Below are positions 14,048-27,140 of a stretch of DNA of 64,000 nucleotides, in pieces. A program made the position numbers and the translations under genes. Source of the stretch: Agelaius tricolor (taxonomy: Eukaryota > Chordata > Aves > Passeriformes > Icteridae); contig JALJCS010000001.1 in the NCBI GenBank assembly GCA_023055355.1, positions 108,764,881 to 108,828,880 of the forward strand, given 5' to 3'. The number at the start of each line of letters is the position of its first letter. The first letter of the stretch is position 1. The notes below the pieces were generated by a model. That model ran no database searches. It worked only from the letters and a program-made list of their open reading frames with translations, and was not told the DNA's origin.

Positions 14048-14815
14048 GTGGGTTGGCCAAGGCTGGATGCCAGGTGCCCACCCCAGCTGCTCTATCACTG
14101 CCCTCCTCAGCTGCACTGGGAGACAGAACAGAACTGAGAGCTCCTGAGGAGAGGTAAGGGCAGGCAAAGATCAGGAACTGTCATGGTCAAAACAGGCTCA
14201 GCTTGAGGAAAAATAATTTAATTTATTGCCAATGAAATCAGAGTAGGGTAATGAGAAATAAAACCAAAATGGGGTCACGAGTCCTGCTGGCAAATCTGCT
14301 CCAGTGTGGCCTCCTGTCTCCATGTGTTTATAGGTCCTGTCTGGAGCCTTTTCCAGCACAGGCTTCCCACAGGGTCACTGTTCCTCAGGCATGGGGTCCT
14401 CCAGCGACTGCAGGTGGATTTCTGCTCCAGAGTGGATGCCATGGGCTGCAGGGAGGTATCCTACCTTACCATGGTCTACACCAGAGGCTACAGGGGAAAC
14501 CTCTGCTCTGGCACCTGGAGCACATCCTCCCCCTCCTTCCTCATGGACCTTGCTATCTACAGAACTGTTTCTCTCACATATTCTCGCTCATATTCTCTCT
14601 CACTCCTCTGGCTGTAGTTGTGCAGGTGGTTTTGCCCTTTCCAAAATCTGTTATCCCAGCATTGCTGATGGGATCAGCCTTGGCTAGCAGTGGGTCAGTT
14701 TTTGGAAATGGTTGGTGTTGGATTTATCAGACAGCAGGGGAAGCTTCCAGCAGTTTCCACAGAAGCCGGCCCTGTAGTCCCTCCACAACCTAAATCTTGC
14801 CACATAAACCCAGCA
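14048..14815 (-). mobile_element. Avian LTR-retroelement-type repeat fragment
   Basis: Read on the minus strand, the segment follows the order of a repeat that I know as widespread in bird genomes. It opens near 14815 with a 'tgtggcaag' motif. It then has a block of 'gctggaagcttcccc' type, a repeated 'ctgcagcc...' purine-rich section, and a 'ggttttatttctcatta' block. The polyadenylation-signal-like 'aataaatt' comes next. The fragment closes with a 'gaggagggcagtgatagagcag' block and a motif around 'cacctggcatccagcc', near 14048. This order fits an LTR plus the first bases of the internal region. Compared with the form I remember, the repetitive middle section before the 'ggttttatttctc' block is much shortened, which suggests an internal deletion. 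No retroviral reading frame is present; the 180-codon plus-strand frame at 14251-14793 is antisense to it. The exact family name is not assigned. Confidence 0.7.
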
Positions 14816-15949
14816 AGCATGGATAGGGCATAAAATATATTAACAACATTGCAAAATATGTGATTGGAGCATCTGACTTAGTTTCTACTGGTATACAGTC
14901 TCTTTGGGGTTTTTTGCTTTGTTGCTCTGCTTAATGGTCACATTACTGTCTGTATATGCTGAGACATAATCACTTTAGGTGGGATTAATTTTGTGTGCCT
15001 AAGACCACCTTGAAACTGAGGGCTGCAAACTCAAAAGCATGTCCTATCTGTGAATGTCACTCCCAACCCACAGCTCCAAGTCTGCTGCTGCCTTCCCTTT
15101 ACTCCATGAGACATCTTTACACATATTTTATTTTTCCTCCAGGCCCACACAGCTGAAATGTTTACTATGACAGAAAGTAAAGTTTCTTTCTCCCCACTTT
15201 TCCTGTACCAAGCTGTATGGCTGGAGAGTGGGCAGAGTAATAGGTCATGGTGAAGTGATGAGATGCAGTGCCCAGCTATTGCTTGCTGCAGAAACCAAAA
15301 TAACAGCCCTCAGTCTTTATTGGGAAAAATTAACCACAAGGAAAAAAAGGAAAAAAACCTTCTGTTGAAGTTAATGGGTATTGCCTTGGTAAACTTAGAG
15401 GGTTTAATCCTAAGTTAATAGGGGGAAAAAAGAATATATATACAGTGGAAGAAAATCAGTAATGAAGTCAAATACCATATCTTTCCGGATTCTTTATTTA
15501 AATGCAAAACTATTCTCTGGTGGCCCATGTCCAAAGGCAAAACCTAGCTCTGGTCTGAAGGGCAGACCCTGGATGCCCCACAGAGCAGTGTAATTCTCTA
15601 AGCTACAGCGGCATAAGACAAGCCACAGACCTTGCTCCATCCCTTAGGAAGTCTGTCTTCCTTTGATGCTCTTTGATGCAGACACAGCACATGAAGAGAG
15701 AACAGCCTCGTGGCTCAGGCACAGCTGTGGCCATCAACAGTGCTGTATCTCCATGGTCAGCTGCAGATCTGCTGCCTGGAGTTGAGTTGTACAGCTGCAA
15801 TCTTTGCCTTTTCCTGCTAACTACCTGAACGGTTCAAACCCCTCTCAGGGGCAGTTTTCAAGCTGTGTTACTAAGGGGATGCAAAGAATGTTAAAAATCC
15901 CTCTTGAAATTCCTAACTAGTGCCAATGCATTATAAGAGGCTTTCTTCA

Positions 15950-16360
15950 GGCCACTCTTTTACTGCTGTTTGGTCAATTAGGGTAAATGAAAAGACAATG
16001 CCCGTGATTTTCTGCTCCATCCCTTTAGTTTCACATTAACGTAATAGAGCAATTAACACTTGAGGCTTCAGCCCCTGCACCTGCTAAGCTGGAGCGAGCA
16101 TTTGTGGCTGGGAAGGCAGGGCTGGGGCAGCCTCGGTGAGCAGAGGAGGCAGAGCTCTGAGCCAGGCTCCCGAGTGCCCAGCCCACACTTTGATGTGCAC
16201 CGAGATGCAAACAAGAGGTTGAACCTCAGTAATTAATAGCAACACTACACAGTAATAGCTGGGAATTACTAAGTGCTTCACTCTCATATAATGCCAGTCA
16301 TTTTGCAAATGCTAACCTCTGCTATAAAGTGTGCATACTCTGAGCTTATTAATTAGTTTA
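15950..16360. other. Possible conserved non-coding element (TAAT-rich)
   Basis: The stretch contains several homeodomain-type cores (gtcaattag, gcaattaac, gtaattaatag, ttattaattag) in otherwise non-repetitive sequence, flanking a GC-richer centre. Clusters of this kind are typical of developmental enhancers, but single TAAT cores are common by chance. No alignment was possible here. Confidence 0.2.
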
Positions 16361-16554
16361 TTTTTTTCTGATTTTCTTTTTTTAACCTGGAGCTGTTCCT
16401 CAGTCTAGCTCACAACATAGCCCCACACCTAGTTACATGAATGTTAGTACCTAGATTTTGATGGTGCTGACATGGGAGGTAGGGGAAGGGAGCTCTCTCC
16501 ACCAGTGGAGTCCTCGAAGCCTTCATATTGTTAAACCACAGGTTTAGGCAGAAT

Positions 16555-16594
16555 TATATTTAATTCCTCACTCCTATATTTAATTCCTAACTCA
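16555..16594. repeat. Tandem duplication (20 bp x 2)
   Basis: A 20-bp unit beginning 'tatatttaattcct' occurs twice head to tail with only a few mismatches, all near its end. It is a small, probably fairly recent, local duplication. Confidence 0.9.
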
Positions 16595-19500
16595 AGCAAT
16601 GCAGTTGTGATTAAGATTTTACTGCCTTTCATTACAGTCTCGCTCCCCAGAGTTGTAAGAACAATTAAAAGGCCTTTTTCCATGCCCTTGACATGACCCT
16701 TTCAAAAGTAGGTTAGGGCTCACCTTTCGCCTTCTCCTGCCTCACTGCTATTAAAGACAGGATTGAATTTTACAGCCACTAGATCTACTTAGAGTTACAT
16801 TATGATTCATAAATTCCCCCAGGCAGAGACTGGAGCAGATCTGTTGCTGGTATAAACTGGCACAGCTCCACTGATTTTGACAGTAATTTGCACCACCTCA
16901 CCTGCACATGTTTTCCAAGGCACCATGTTACCATTGGAGAAGCAATAAAATGAATGGGTTGTTATCATGAGCACTGTACTTGTGTTGGCTGCAGCAAAGA
17001 TACATGAGCCATGGGTTTGACTCAGTATTTCTTTGGCTGATGGGGAAATCGTGGTCCTACAGATAAACAATATGTTTTCTGTTTGTTCTTTTATCGATAT
17101 CTGCGTAGAGCATATGGAGGAGGTTTTGAAAGCTTTCTTCCAAGCAAGGTTGTTTTCCACTTCTGAACTGCCAATTAACCATGAGAAATCCGTTCACTGG
17201 AATGACAGAACGAGCAAGATGTACAGCAGGGATAGTATGGTCTGTTGCAATAAATTACAGGTTTCTTTTTCATGTGCAGCAGTAGAGGCGGCGCTGATGC
17301 AATTAGCTACAGCTGGTTATAGAAAGAAAACATGCATCTGTAGATGGCTCAGGCTGGAGGGAACTGAGATGTGTTCTCTGGAATTTATCACTGTAGAGAG
17401 AGCAGGGAGGGAAAAACAGCAATATTGATTCCTGGCTACAACAAACTTTAATAACCTTTATTTCCCCCCTGTTAAACTAACTTAACCTAATAAACACATT
17501 TAGTCCATTACACAGCAATTAGCAAATGCATCTGGGTCATCACAGATGCTCCAAAGGAAGGATATGAAGAGTCCATTTTCTGGAATAAAGGATTTGAAAT
17601 AATTATTTTCTGAAGTAAAGAGCTGAAGTGTGCCATATGCTGTATGCCCTTTTACCTCTAGCCTTCAAATATCCCACTTAATTTTGCTGTAAGAAAGGCT
17701 TGGGACTAATTTGCCAGCAAAGCTCTTGCTGAAGGCTGTTCAGAGTTTGCATGTTCCCGGGTACCACAGTTTCCAGAAACACAGAGGATGTGGAATACAT
17801 ACATGATTTTTAGCACCAGACCCATAGCATAGCAGAGCTTCTCTTCACAAATGTCCTGGTGAGAGATTAATTTTGTCTCTGCCTGTTTTACCTGCCCCTT
17901 TTAAAAAAAATCTCTCTTCAATCACTGTTTTCTACCACAATCCTCCAACAAAGCATGTGTTTATCTATTTTCTTTGAGAAGCACGGGTTTTTTTACTTCT
18001 AGAGGCAACACATTTCCTCAAATAAAGCTGCACCTGAATGCAGCTGCTCCAGTAAGTTTGATCTAAAGAAATTATAAAAATAATGTGGTTTCTCTGTCTG
18101 AGGCTTGCTTTCCCTTTTCAATTTCCATTTCCCCCACTTTTTAAATTTTCATACTTCCATGAAAAATAAAATGAAACAAAACTTTTCCTCTGAAACTGTC
18201 TGTGGCAAGGTTTCTCCTTAGTCCCCTGCTTTGTTTGCCTCTCACATTGCTCTGGCCCTCATCCTTTATGTAATATTATCTGCCAAGGTCAGGTCTGACA
18301 GAAAGGAGTGAGAGATCTGCCAGACCAATTCTTTCTGCTGCTGCTTGCAAGTGACTTTGAGCAAGAATTGGTTGCAAACAGCATATTTTCTCAAAATCTA
18401 AGTACTTCTGCCACTACACCACAGATTCTCATTATCTGGCAGTCCCACAGCTCATCTTCTCCTGTGGAAACATCTTCAATAGCTGCTTCATCTTCTGTGC
18501 TTTGCAACATACCTAAATTAGCGAGTTGGATCTTTTCCATTTCTGTTATGCACGAAACATTAAAGTCTGGGGAGTATAAAAGAATGATAGCCATGAACAT
18601 TAATATTTCCCAACAAAACATAATGTTTTCATCCTTCTACTTCCTTTTAGTTCTACTAGAATCCTTCCATGTATTTGAGTGGTAGAATGTGTTTCACAGT
18701 TTCAGCATCATAAAAGCAGCTTACTCAGCTATATTTGCTATTACTTTGGGTCAAAATACCATGGCAATGGCTAATTTGTCCTTTCTTGGAGTAAACTGAG
18801 AACCTGGGTTGAAAACATCACAGGGTGGGAAAGGAGAGGTGACCTTGAACATTGGTATTTAAGCCCAAAATTCAAAAGGGACTTCTGGACTTTTATCCCA
18901 TGCTTAATCTATGTCTAAGCTGACAGTCCAGCAAAAAAAACCACAAAGGAGATTACACCAATGCAACATGATCACTGATTTGCCACTTATTTTCAAAGCT
19001 GTGCTTAAAAGTAAAATGCTACTTTTTAGACTTCCTTCCCTGTTACATAGCCTGCTTTAATGTTCCATCAAAACAAAAAAACAACTGTTCCCACATTAGG
19101 CATACATTAGCTATGGAGAAAAAAAGGAAAAACATTTTATTATTACATGCTTTGGAAAAGGAAAGGAGCCAGGGTGTGTGCCTAGACGACAAATTTCTAT
19201 AATCTCCACACCTATAATTTACTTCAGAAATGTGTGGTTACCTTGAAGAAAAGAGGCATCTTCCCAGCTTGCCAGCATAATGAATGATTCAGGTGTGAAT
19301 GGAAACACATGAAGGGAAAAATAAAGATCTAAGGAAGACAAAGTTTAAAAACTGTAAGGCTAAACAATATCTCCTCAGACCTCACCCACTCAAATTCCTG
19401 CCCCACAACTCAGCAAAAGGAGACAAGCTGTCTTGATATGGCACCCTACTGCATTCAAATAATAAAAAGGAAAAGCAAATATTGAAACCCACAGGACAGA

Positions 19501-20110
19501 TGGCAAAGGAGGCATTTGAAGCTCTCAGATCATCCTGTAAGTTGAAAACAGATTTTGACAAGCTTCAAGCTATTGAAAATGGATCCAAGGAAGACTTGAG
19601 GCTGCTGCCAATTATTCTCTCCTTAATTACAATCAATTTTAGTCGTGTGCTCACCAGAAGGAAAAAAAAAACCTCCCCAACTTTTGTATTGGAGATGAGA
19701 AGTACAACCTGTACTCATACGTTTCATTTGTGATACTGAATGCAGAAGATGTTCAGAACATAGGGGAACTGCGGCTACTTAATTTGCTGATGAACAGAAT
19801 ACTTTGTACCAACTGCTCCCAAAAAGGATAATGAGAAAGTCTGTTTTCCTCACTGCTCGCTTTGGAACCAATCTTCATGAATCCCACCAGTAATGGAAGA
19901 CTAAAGTGAGTCCAAATAGATCCCTTAAAGTGACCAAAAAACCTCCCATTTTCCATATCACAAATTAGCAGAGCATGCTGATGTACTCAGTTTGGATATT
20001 GTCTTCATTTCTTGTCCAAGAATCTGGTAACAAGGAAGAATAAATCCATCAAGCCAGGGATACAGGACCCCAGCAGTGTGACACATTTGTTTAGCATCCC
20101 AGGGGACCCT

Positions 20111-20130
20111 GCTTCAGCTGGCTTCAGCTG
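20111..20130. repeat. Tandem duplication (10 bp x 2)
   Basis: The unit 'gcttcagctg' occurs twice in direct succession. Confidence 0.9.
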
Positions 20131-20499
20131 TTGAGAGCTGGTTGTCTCAGGCTGAGATAGCCACCTGAGGCTCCTTCAGCAATAGCAGCACTTTCAGGTT
20201 TGGGACAGCATTCTCAGATATCCTTCAGGATGGAAACAGCTTTCCAGAAATGCTTGTGTCTCTCTGCTGAAAATGGAGGCAGTTTGGGCTGACAAGGTTA
20301 GGCTGAGGCTGCAGTTCAGCTGTACAGCAAATACTGCCTGAGGGCTCCAGACTAACTGTGGTCACATGTTTCACAGCCCAATTTTTTATCAGTGGGTGTT
20401 GCTCCAGACCTGGCATTTTCCACACTCTTGCAGATGGAGAAAGCCAACATAAAAAAGCATAAAAGCAGAGCATGGGCTCTGGCTAACTTAATGGAAAAG

Positions 20500-21180
20500 C
20501 AAAGGTGCACCTGTATGGGATGAGGCTCAGGTTTGGGCACTCCATTAGGAATAGGGATGGTGAAACAGATCCTGGGGCACTGGCATTTCAGCTGTCAGAG
20601 AGCCAAAGGCCCTTGGAGGAGCAACATGGAGAGCCTCGGGGGAAATGGGTCTGTGGCATTCCTGTCCCTCTGGGCTTGGGTGGCACAGAGCCTCTCTGTG
20701 CATCTTTTGGGGAGGGAATGCCGTGCTCAGGCTGGACTGTCACCACTGGGAGATGGCTGCTCTCTCACCAGGCAGTAACACCAGACCTCCCCTCCCTGCC
20801 TCCTGCAGCTGGGCTCATGCCTGAGTTTCTGCCTTCTCCACGTGAGAGCAGGGCGAGAGGAAAGGAGCAATCAGCTCTGTAAGATTTTGAGCCCACGAGC
20901 AATTGACTCATGTCATCCATTCCTTTGATGTACCCAGGCTGTTTGTGGAGGCAGATGATCACAGCTAGGGCCCTGGACAAGCTGATTGTTTCAATCAAAG
21001 ATTTAAATGAGTGCCACATGCAAATACAAGGAAATAAAGCTGAGCTGCAGATCAGGCTCCACCCTCCTGGGACCCCTTGAGCACCTGGTGGCATGGAGGT
21101 GCTGCAAGGCTCTCCAGCCATTGGGGATAAATCCTTGTTCAGCTCAGCCCACCCATCTGCCCTGAAGACAGTCCACACTT
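20500..21180. other. GC-richer non-coding stretch
   Basis: This stretch is visibly richer in G and C than its surroundings. Because stop codons are rarer, it carries overlapping open frames on both strands (125 codons at 20505-20882 plus, 137 codons at 20765-21178 minus). Their translations are low in distinctive domains and match no family I recognise. CpG is not obviously enriched, so I do not call a CpG island or promoter. An undetected exon remains possible but unsupported. Confidence 0.4.
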
Positions 21181-24100
21181 TTAAGTAACTCAGGAGCCCA
21201 GGGCTTGTGTTTTAAAGCAAATGTTACAAGTGCCTTTGTTAGTTTGGGGCCTCTCTTCTGCAGGATGTTGTCAGGATAGAGTTACAGACCCATCCTGTGC
21301 CCAAGTGTTTCCCAAGGGGCAGCTCTCAGGTGGTCCCTGCTTGGTGTGCAGGTGGGTTTCAAACTCACTGTGAGGCATCCCTGCCTGCCTCCTGTTGGGT
21401 GCCTGAGGGACTGGATCACACCTCAAGCAACACCTTGACTCCAGTCTTGTGGGTCTCAGTCCCTCATGGGAGGGTTTCTCAGAGTCTACAGCAGTGGGAG
21501 TCATGAAAACAAGGAACAGTAATGCAGTCCTTAGGGTAAGACATCTGTGGAAGAGCATGAGATAGCTTGGTAGTGAGGAGAGGAAATGCAACTTGTACAT
21601 CCAGAGCTCTTATTAACTTACTAACAACAGTGTAATAATGTGTTCACTCATTTTGCATGACTGCACAGCCCAGAACTGCAGATTTTGTTCCACATAGGTG
21701 TTCAGTTCTCAGATAAGCCTGATGGTACTTGCATGTAATTGCTTTTTGTGTCCTTCCTACTGAACCCAAGTATTTGATATCGGTTTGAATGTCATGACAG
21801 AGTCCAAGCAGCAAAATATGAGGAGGATTGAAAACAAGTTGCTTCTTTGTCCAAAAGTAGGCAGATCTGCCTCGTAGGAGTTTATCTTTTGTGCTTCCAG
21901 TAACTTAAATGGGCTTGAGAGCTTTCTGTGCTGCTACCAAGTTGCTACTCCTCACCTGAGCTGTCCAGAGATGATTCATCCTTTACAGCATGTTTTTGTG
22001 TTCATGATATCCAAAGAGGAGCTGCCAGCTAATTTGGGTGGAAAGTTTTGCACTGCTTTTAGGAATGTGAAGCTAAGTATTTTAATCCTGGTCTGGCCTT
22101 TGTAAACTTGGAGAAAGAAAAAACACACACGGCAAGAATAGCATCATACAAATCCCATTTTAGTTTATTCCTGTATTTATCAAACATCAGGCATTCACTC
22201 TGTAATAAATATCAGGACCAGAGGCATAAGAATAGGTGGGGATAGAGGAAAAGATGCAGGAGGACAGATACACATACATGAAAACATGTAAATTTTAATG
22301 TAATAATGTAATATAAAGGACATGATTGATTTCATGTGAAGGGGAATCTGGTTCTGAATTTAAGCAAGCTGCTCTTTTTCAGTTCTCAGACTTTGGAATC
22401 ATCCAATTACATCAGGTTCAGGGTTGTGTTTGAGTGCTTTTCTAGCTTTTACTGCTCAATAAAACACTTTGGAGATGTGAACAGTCTATGGGGTAGATGT
22501 AGATATGCCTTTCTGAGTCAGCAGATAGCCTAAAACAATCATTCCAGAGCTGCAGCTCTTTCCCTCCACCTCTAGGAGCTATTTACTAAAAATTTTACTG
22601 TCTTGAGAGGCTGCTGGCACAATCTGGCCTGGGAACACTGTGCAGGACAGAGGAAGAAAGACAATACAGTGTCTGTCCTTCCTCAGCAAGTAGAGCCTTA
22701 CCTGCTGCTGGCAAGGCAAGGGATGCTGCCAGTCTAGCATTTTTAAGAGGAAAGACAATTATGCTGAAACTTCTGGCAAAAGAGGAGTATCCTACACCAC
22801 AGCTTCTGTTTCTCAAATAAAACCCCCAGCCGCTATCACACCATCTTGTTGAAGTCCTGGTGTGCTGTTCCGTGGATTGCTAAACACAGCTCTCTGGGAC
22901 AGAGAACAACAAACAAACATTTGTGAAATCCCAGTCAGAACTGTAAGTTCATCCTTGCTGTGCCACTTGTGTAAGACTTCCAGCCAGCATCGTGTTTTGC
23001 CCCAGCACAGGGGTCTGCCCATCTCCAGGAGCCCACAGAGCTGGGCCCTACTTACGACAACAACATTTGGCAAATTAATGTTCCACAGTTTCTCCAGCAC
23101 CTCTGCTCACAGTGTAGCAATTTCACAACAGTGTGCATGTAAATAAACATCAGAGCTGATCTGAGCTGTCTGAGCAAACTCCAGCCAGAAACACCACACT
23201 TTATTGGAGGGAGCCACTTAGGCTGTCATGTAAATGATATGAAAACAAACATAGCATTGTGAGGCTTAATATTGGTGAACACTTGCTTTTACTCTGCTGA
23301 GCATGTGTGCATCTCATGAAAAAATAGCAACTAATGGATTATTTCTAATCATATTTCCTTCTTATGTTTCCCTCTCACACTCCAGTTTTACCCTCCTCAC
23401 GCTTGAAAGTTAATATTGAAACATTGGCATGTTTTCATTTTTTTTTACTTCATCTTCTCTGACTTCTCAGTTCATAAACCATCTCCTGCAGGGACTATGT
23501 GTGTACAAACTTCATACCCTTCAGAAATATCTTATACAGCAATATCTGCTCTGGCTCCTCAGGGAGTGCATGGTCCTCATGGAGTGAGGCAAGGGGTACA
23601 AAATGCAAGTACTCTGCACAGAAGGGTGGCATAAGCAGCCTGCTAATGTGAAGGTGACATGAAGCTGTGAATTTAAGTGAGAGACAGCCTTATGAGTATG
23701 GCCTCATGGCCTGTGAAGGGATAACACATAGATCCAAATGTTGCATGCACACACATGGCTGAGCTTTAAAGCTATGCCAGCAGCAGTGGAGCTGCTCCAT
23801 CTTCCTGCTTTGCAGAAGCTCTCAGACATGGAGATCTGTACCCACAGCTCAAGTCTTCAGAAAAGATGAGTGCCAGGCCTCATGAACAGAAATTCAGGAT
23901 GTTAATGTACAACTTTTGAGATTCACAGTGTCTATAAGCTTGCAGTGTTGGTTGGAAGAAAGGGAAAAAGCAGACGGTAGCATGGGATTTCTCAGGATAA
24001 TTGGTCTTTGTATGAAGAGAAGGATTCACTGCATTCAACTTCAGATACTTGCAGTGTGGCATTTTGTCCACAGACAATGAAGAGTAAATAGATTCTTCTG

Positions 24101-26240
24101 GGGCAAGGTTAATCTCGTCCTTCACGTAGATATCTAAAATAGGTCAGATGAATCATCTCCTGTGAGTATTTCTTTCCGCTGACTATAAAGAGAGCCTGGC
24201 CTCAGATGTAGACCTCTGCATTACAAATGTCTAGAGTGAGGTGTAAAGAGTTCATCAGAAAAATATTCACTCCGGATGAACGTGCAAAGCAGGCTCTAAA
24301 TTTAAACATCAATATTTAATGCACAGCAAAGCAGTGTAAATATATCTTCAGGTTTGAACTACAGATATTAATCAATTTTGATTACAATCTCTAAGAGAAC
24401 AAACACAGAAAATCAGCAGTGTGTTTCCTTATCCCTAGGTCAATGTCCTTCCAGAAGGTTGCTACACTTTCCCGCTGGGCAGCAAAGGAAGCAGAGGACA
24501 GGGCTCCAGTCGTGTGCCTCTCCAGGACTGTGGGTGTCAGTGGGAGCACACCCCTCTCTTGCCAAGTGACAGCCTCTGCTCCTCTGCCCAGCTCACACCA
24601 AGGGCTGGATGTGCCACCAGCCACCAGTGGGATGCCCCAGCGTCAGCAGGGCTAATGCTGTGAGCTGGTGGTTGCCTGTTGTGATATGACCATGTGACAT
24701 TTGCAGGGCTGATTCATCCCTGTGACATGGCAATTCCACCTTCCCAGCAAGAAGAAACAAAGCAGGCAAAACCCCAACAACTGATAATGCTGAGAGGGAA
24801 AGTAATGCAAATGCTGCAGCGATTCAAGATTAAAGAAGAATCAAAGCAGTGGGTCCTACCTGCTGCCCAATTTTAAACATTTGTGTGGTACTTGCTGCCT
24901 ATATTTGTATGTTTGAAGGCTGAATTCTAGAAGAAGAGTGCTTGTCCAACTGACAGAAGGTAATATTTCACACTGTGTCCAGTGCTAAACCCTGCACCCA
25001 GGAGTGGCTGACAGTGATGAGGAGTAGCAGCAAACAGCAAAACTCCTCTCTTCCTTTACCTGAAAGAGCCCAGGTTGCAAAGTGGATCTTGCTTACTTTG
25101 AGAGAGGCAACTGGAGGCCATCCTGCCTGAGGAAAGACAACCAGAATTCCCTTCATTTTATTAAATGAAGAGAACTCAAAACTGTGAATCTCCAGGAGAG
25201 ATAGAGTGTTAATCCTCCTGACTTTATCACGTTCTCCACTAGTTCCTCCTTGTTTGGGCTTATGTCTACCACCTCCTAGTCCCTTCCAGACACTGCCAAT
25301 GCCTCTGAGTGGTATGACCACATTTTTCTGCTCTGAAAATCCCAGAGCCTGGCTCCCAAGGGATCTTGCTATTGAAAATGCAGTGTTGGTCTTCTTGGGT
25401 TTGGGTTTCTTGTTGTTTGCCTCTGTGAGCTGTTTATTAAGTAATCAAATAACAGCATAGTAAATAAATAATGTCTTGCCTCATAAGGGCTGAAATATGC
25501 AAGAAGTAAGTAAGCCTTCTTAGATTTTACAAATATCTACTAAGTCAAAAGTAATACAAAATGTGTGGAGACTAACCCTTGGGTGAAAATACTTCGGGCT
25601 AAAGCACACTGGAAATTGGAATGGTTTGCTTCCTGTTATGTACAAAATGGCTGCAAAGGAGCTATTAAAGTCTCTCAAATAAATACAGTTCTTTGTGTGT
25701 TTGTTTGTTTCCAGTTAGAGGTATCCAGTCACTGCAAAGACCATGTGCTGTATGGCCTCTGCAGGGTTTGCTTTGTAGTATAGATAGTGCCTAACCACTA
25801 CTTTCCTCTCTCTTGATCACTAACGAAAACAGACCATATAGAGATGAAAGTGTTCTAAATCAGTGTTCTGTGTCATTTCCCACTTACTTTGCACTTTTCT
25901 GACAGCTGAAAGGCTGCAATAAATTGAGTGCATGCACACCCACAGAGAATGACAGTACAACCATAACCTAGTATCTCAGGATATGCAGTTTCTTCCCCAA
26001 GGAAGTATATTGAAAAATTAGCAAAGTGGGGGGTATCTTGGTATTTTCTACCATGATTTTAAAATTTTTGATTAATATGATTTCTTTGAGAACTGAGTTT
26101 CCCTGCTACTTTTAAAAAAACTCAAGAACAACATTTTTAACTAAAGTAAATGAAAACAAATATGATACTATAACTAAATAAGAGTTTTATACTAGCACAC
26201 ATGAAAATAAAAATCAGGCATGTAATGCGAGATTTTCTTC
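21181..26240. other. Unique non-coding sequence, about 5.1 kb
   Basis: No gene, RNA or interspersed repeat is recognised. There are alternating AT-rich and GC-richer patches, the latter near 22.6-23.1 and 24.4-24.7 kb. Open frames stay under about 120 codons on both strands and overlap one another in patterns expected from base composition. Confidence 0.5.
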
Positions 26241-26597
<357 letters not shown>

Positions 26598-27060
26598 TCC
26601 TCCCCTTCTAATTTTGTTTTGTAGGTAGTTGGAGATCTGTTTTATTTTAAAACAATGAAGAAGGCAGAATCCCCTGAGGTAAATTCATTGAGTACTGGGA
26701 GGTCTTGGTAACACAATTGAACTGGCACCAAATCAATAAAAACAGAACAGAAGAAAAAACAATAATTAAAACATTCTGTCAAAAAAATGGAGCAGTAATT
26801 AAAAGATGCAAACTATTGTTTTGCTACACTAATTACATTTTAATTTTCAATAGCTTGCTGAATAGTATAAAAGCCCATGCCTATAAAATGTCCCAGTGAC
26901 AGTGCTCTTTCTGCAACTAGCGTGATAACAGTGTTTATGTGCTGTAACAGAGTGGTATGTGCTTTCAACTCTGTGTGGGTGAAGCTAGCTTCCTTGTAAG
27001 ATAGCATGACAACAAAATTTCAAATTTTTTTTTTTTTCTGCTGTGGAAAATTATTACTCA

Positions 27061-27073
27061 ACACACACACTCA

Positions 27074-27108
<35 letters not shown>

Positions 27109-27136
27109 AGACGTGCACCCACATTTACACACACAC
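27061..27136. repeat. (CA)n microsatellite with interruptions
   Basis: AC dinucleotides run from 27061 to 27070, then after a short interruption from 27075 to about 27105. They end in AGAGAG, with a further short ACAC run near 27126-27136. This is a typical vertebrate dinucleotide repeat, preceded by a T run at about 27026-27040. Confidence 0.95.
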
Positions 27137-27140
27137 AAAC

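Larger units (their letters stand above)
14816..20499. other. Unique non-coding sequence, about 5.7 kb
   Basis: No gene is recognised. The stretch contains a TAAT-rich region near 15.95-16.36 kb that looks like a possible conserved non-coding element, a 20-bp tandem duplication at 16555-16594, and a 131-codon frame at 17033-17428. That frame opens with TTG, not ATG, and resembles no protein I know. A 10-bp unit is doubled at 20111-20130. Confidence 0.5.

Noticed and set aside
14251..14793. 180-codon plus-strand open frame
   Set aside because: It lies antisense within the LTR-type repeat, overlaps other frames there, and has no recognisable domain.
17033..17428. 131-codon frame as a small gene
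   Set aside because: It begins at TTG, has no recognisable domain, and no splice or promoter context.
20505..21178. Exons or a CpG island in the GC-richer stretch
   Set aside because: Frames overlap on both strands as expected from composition, CpG is not evidently enriched, and no paired splice sites could be defended.
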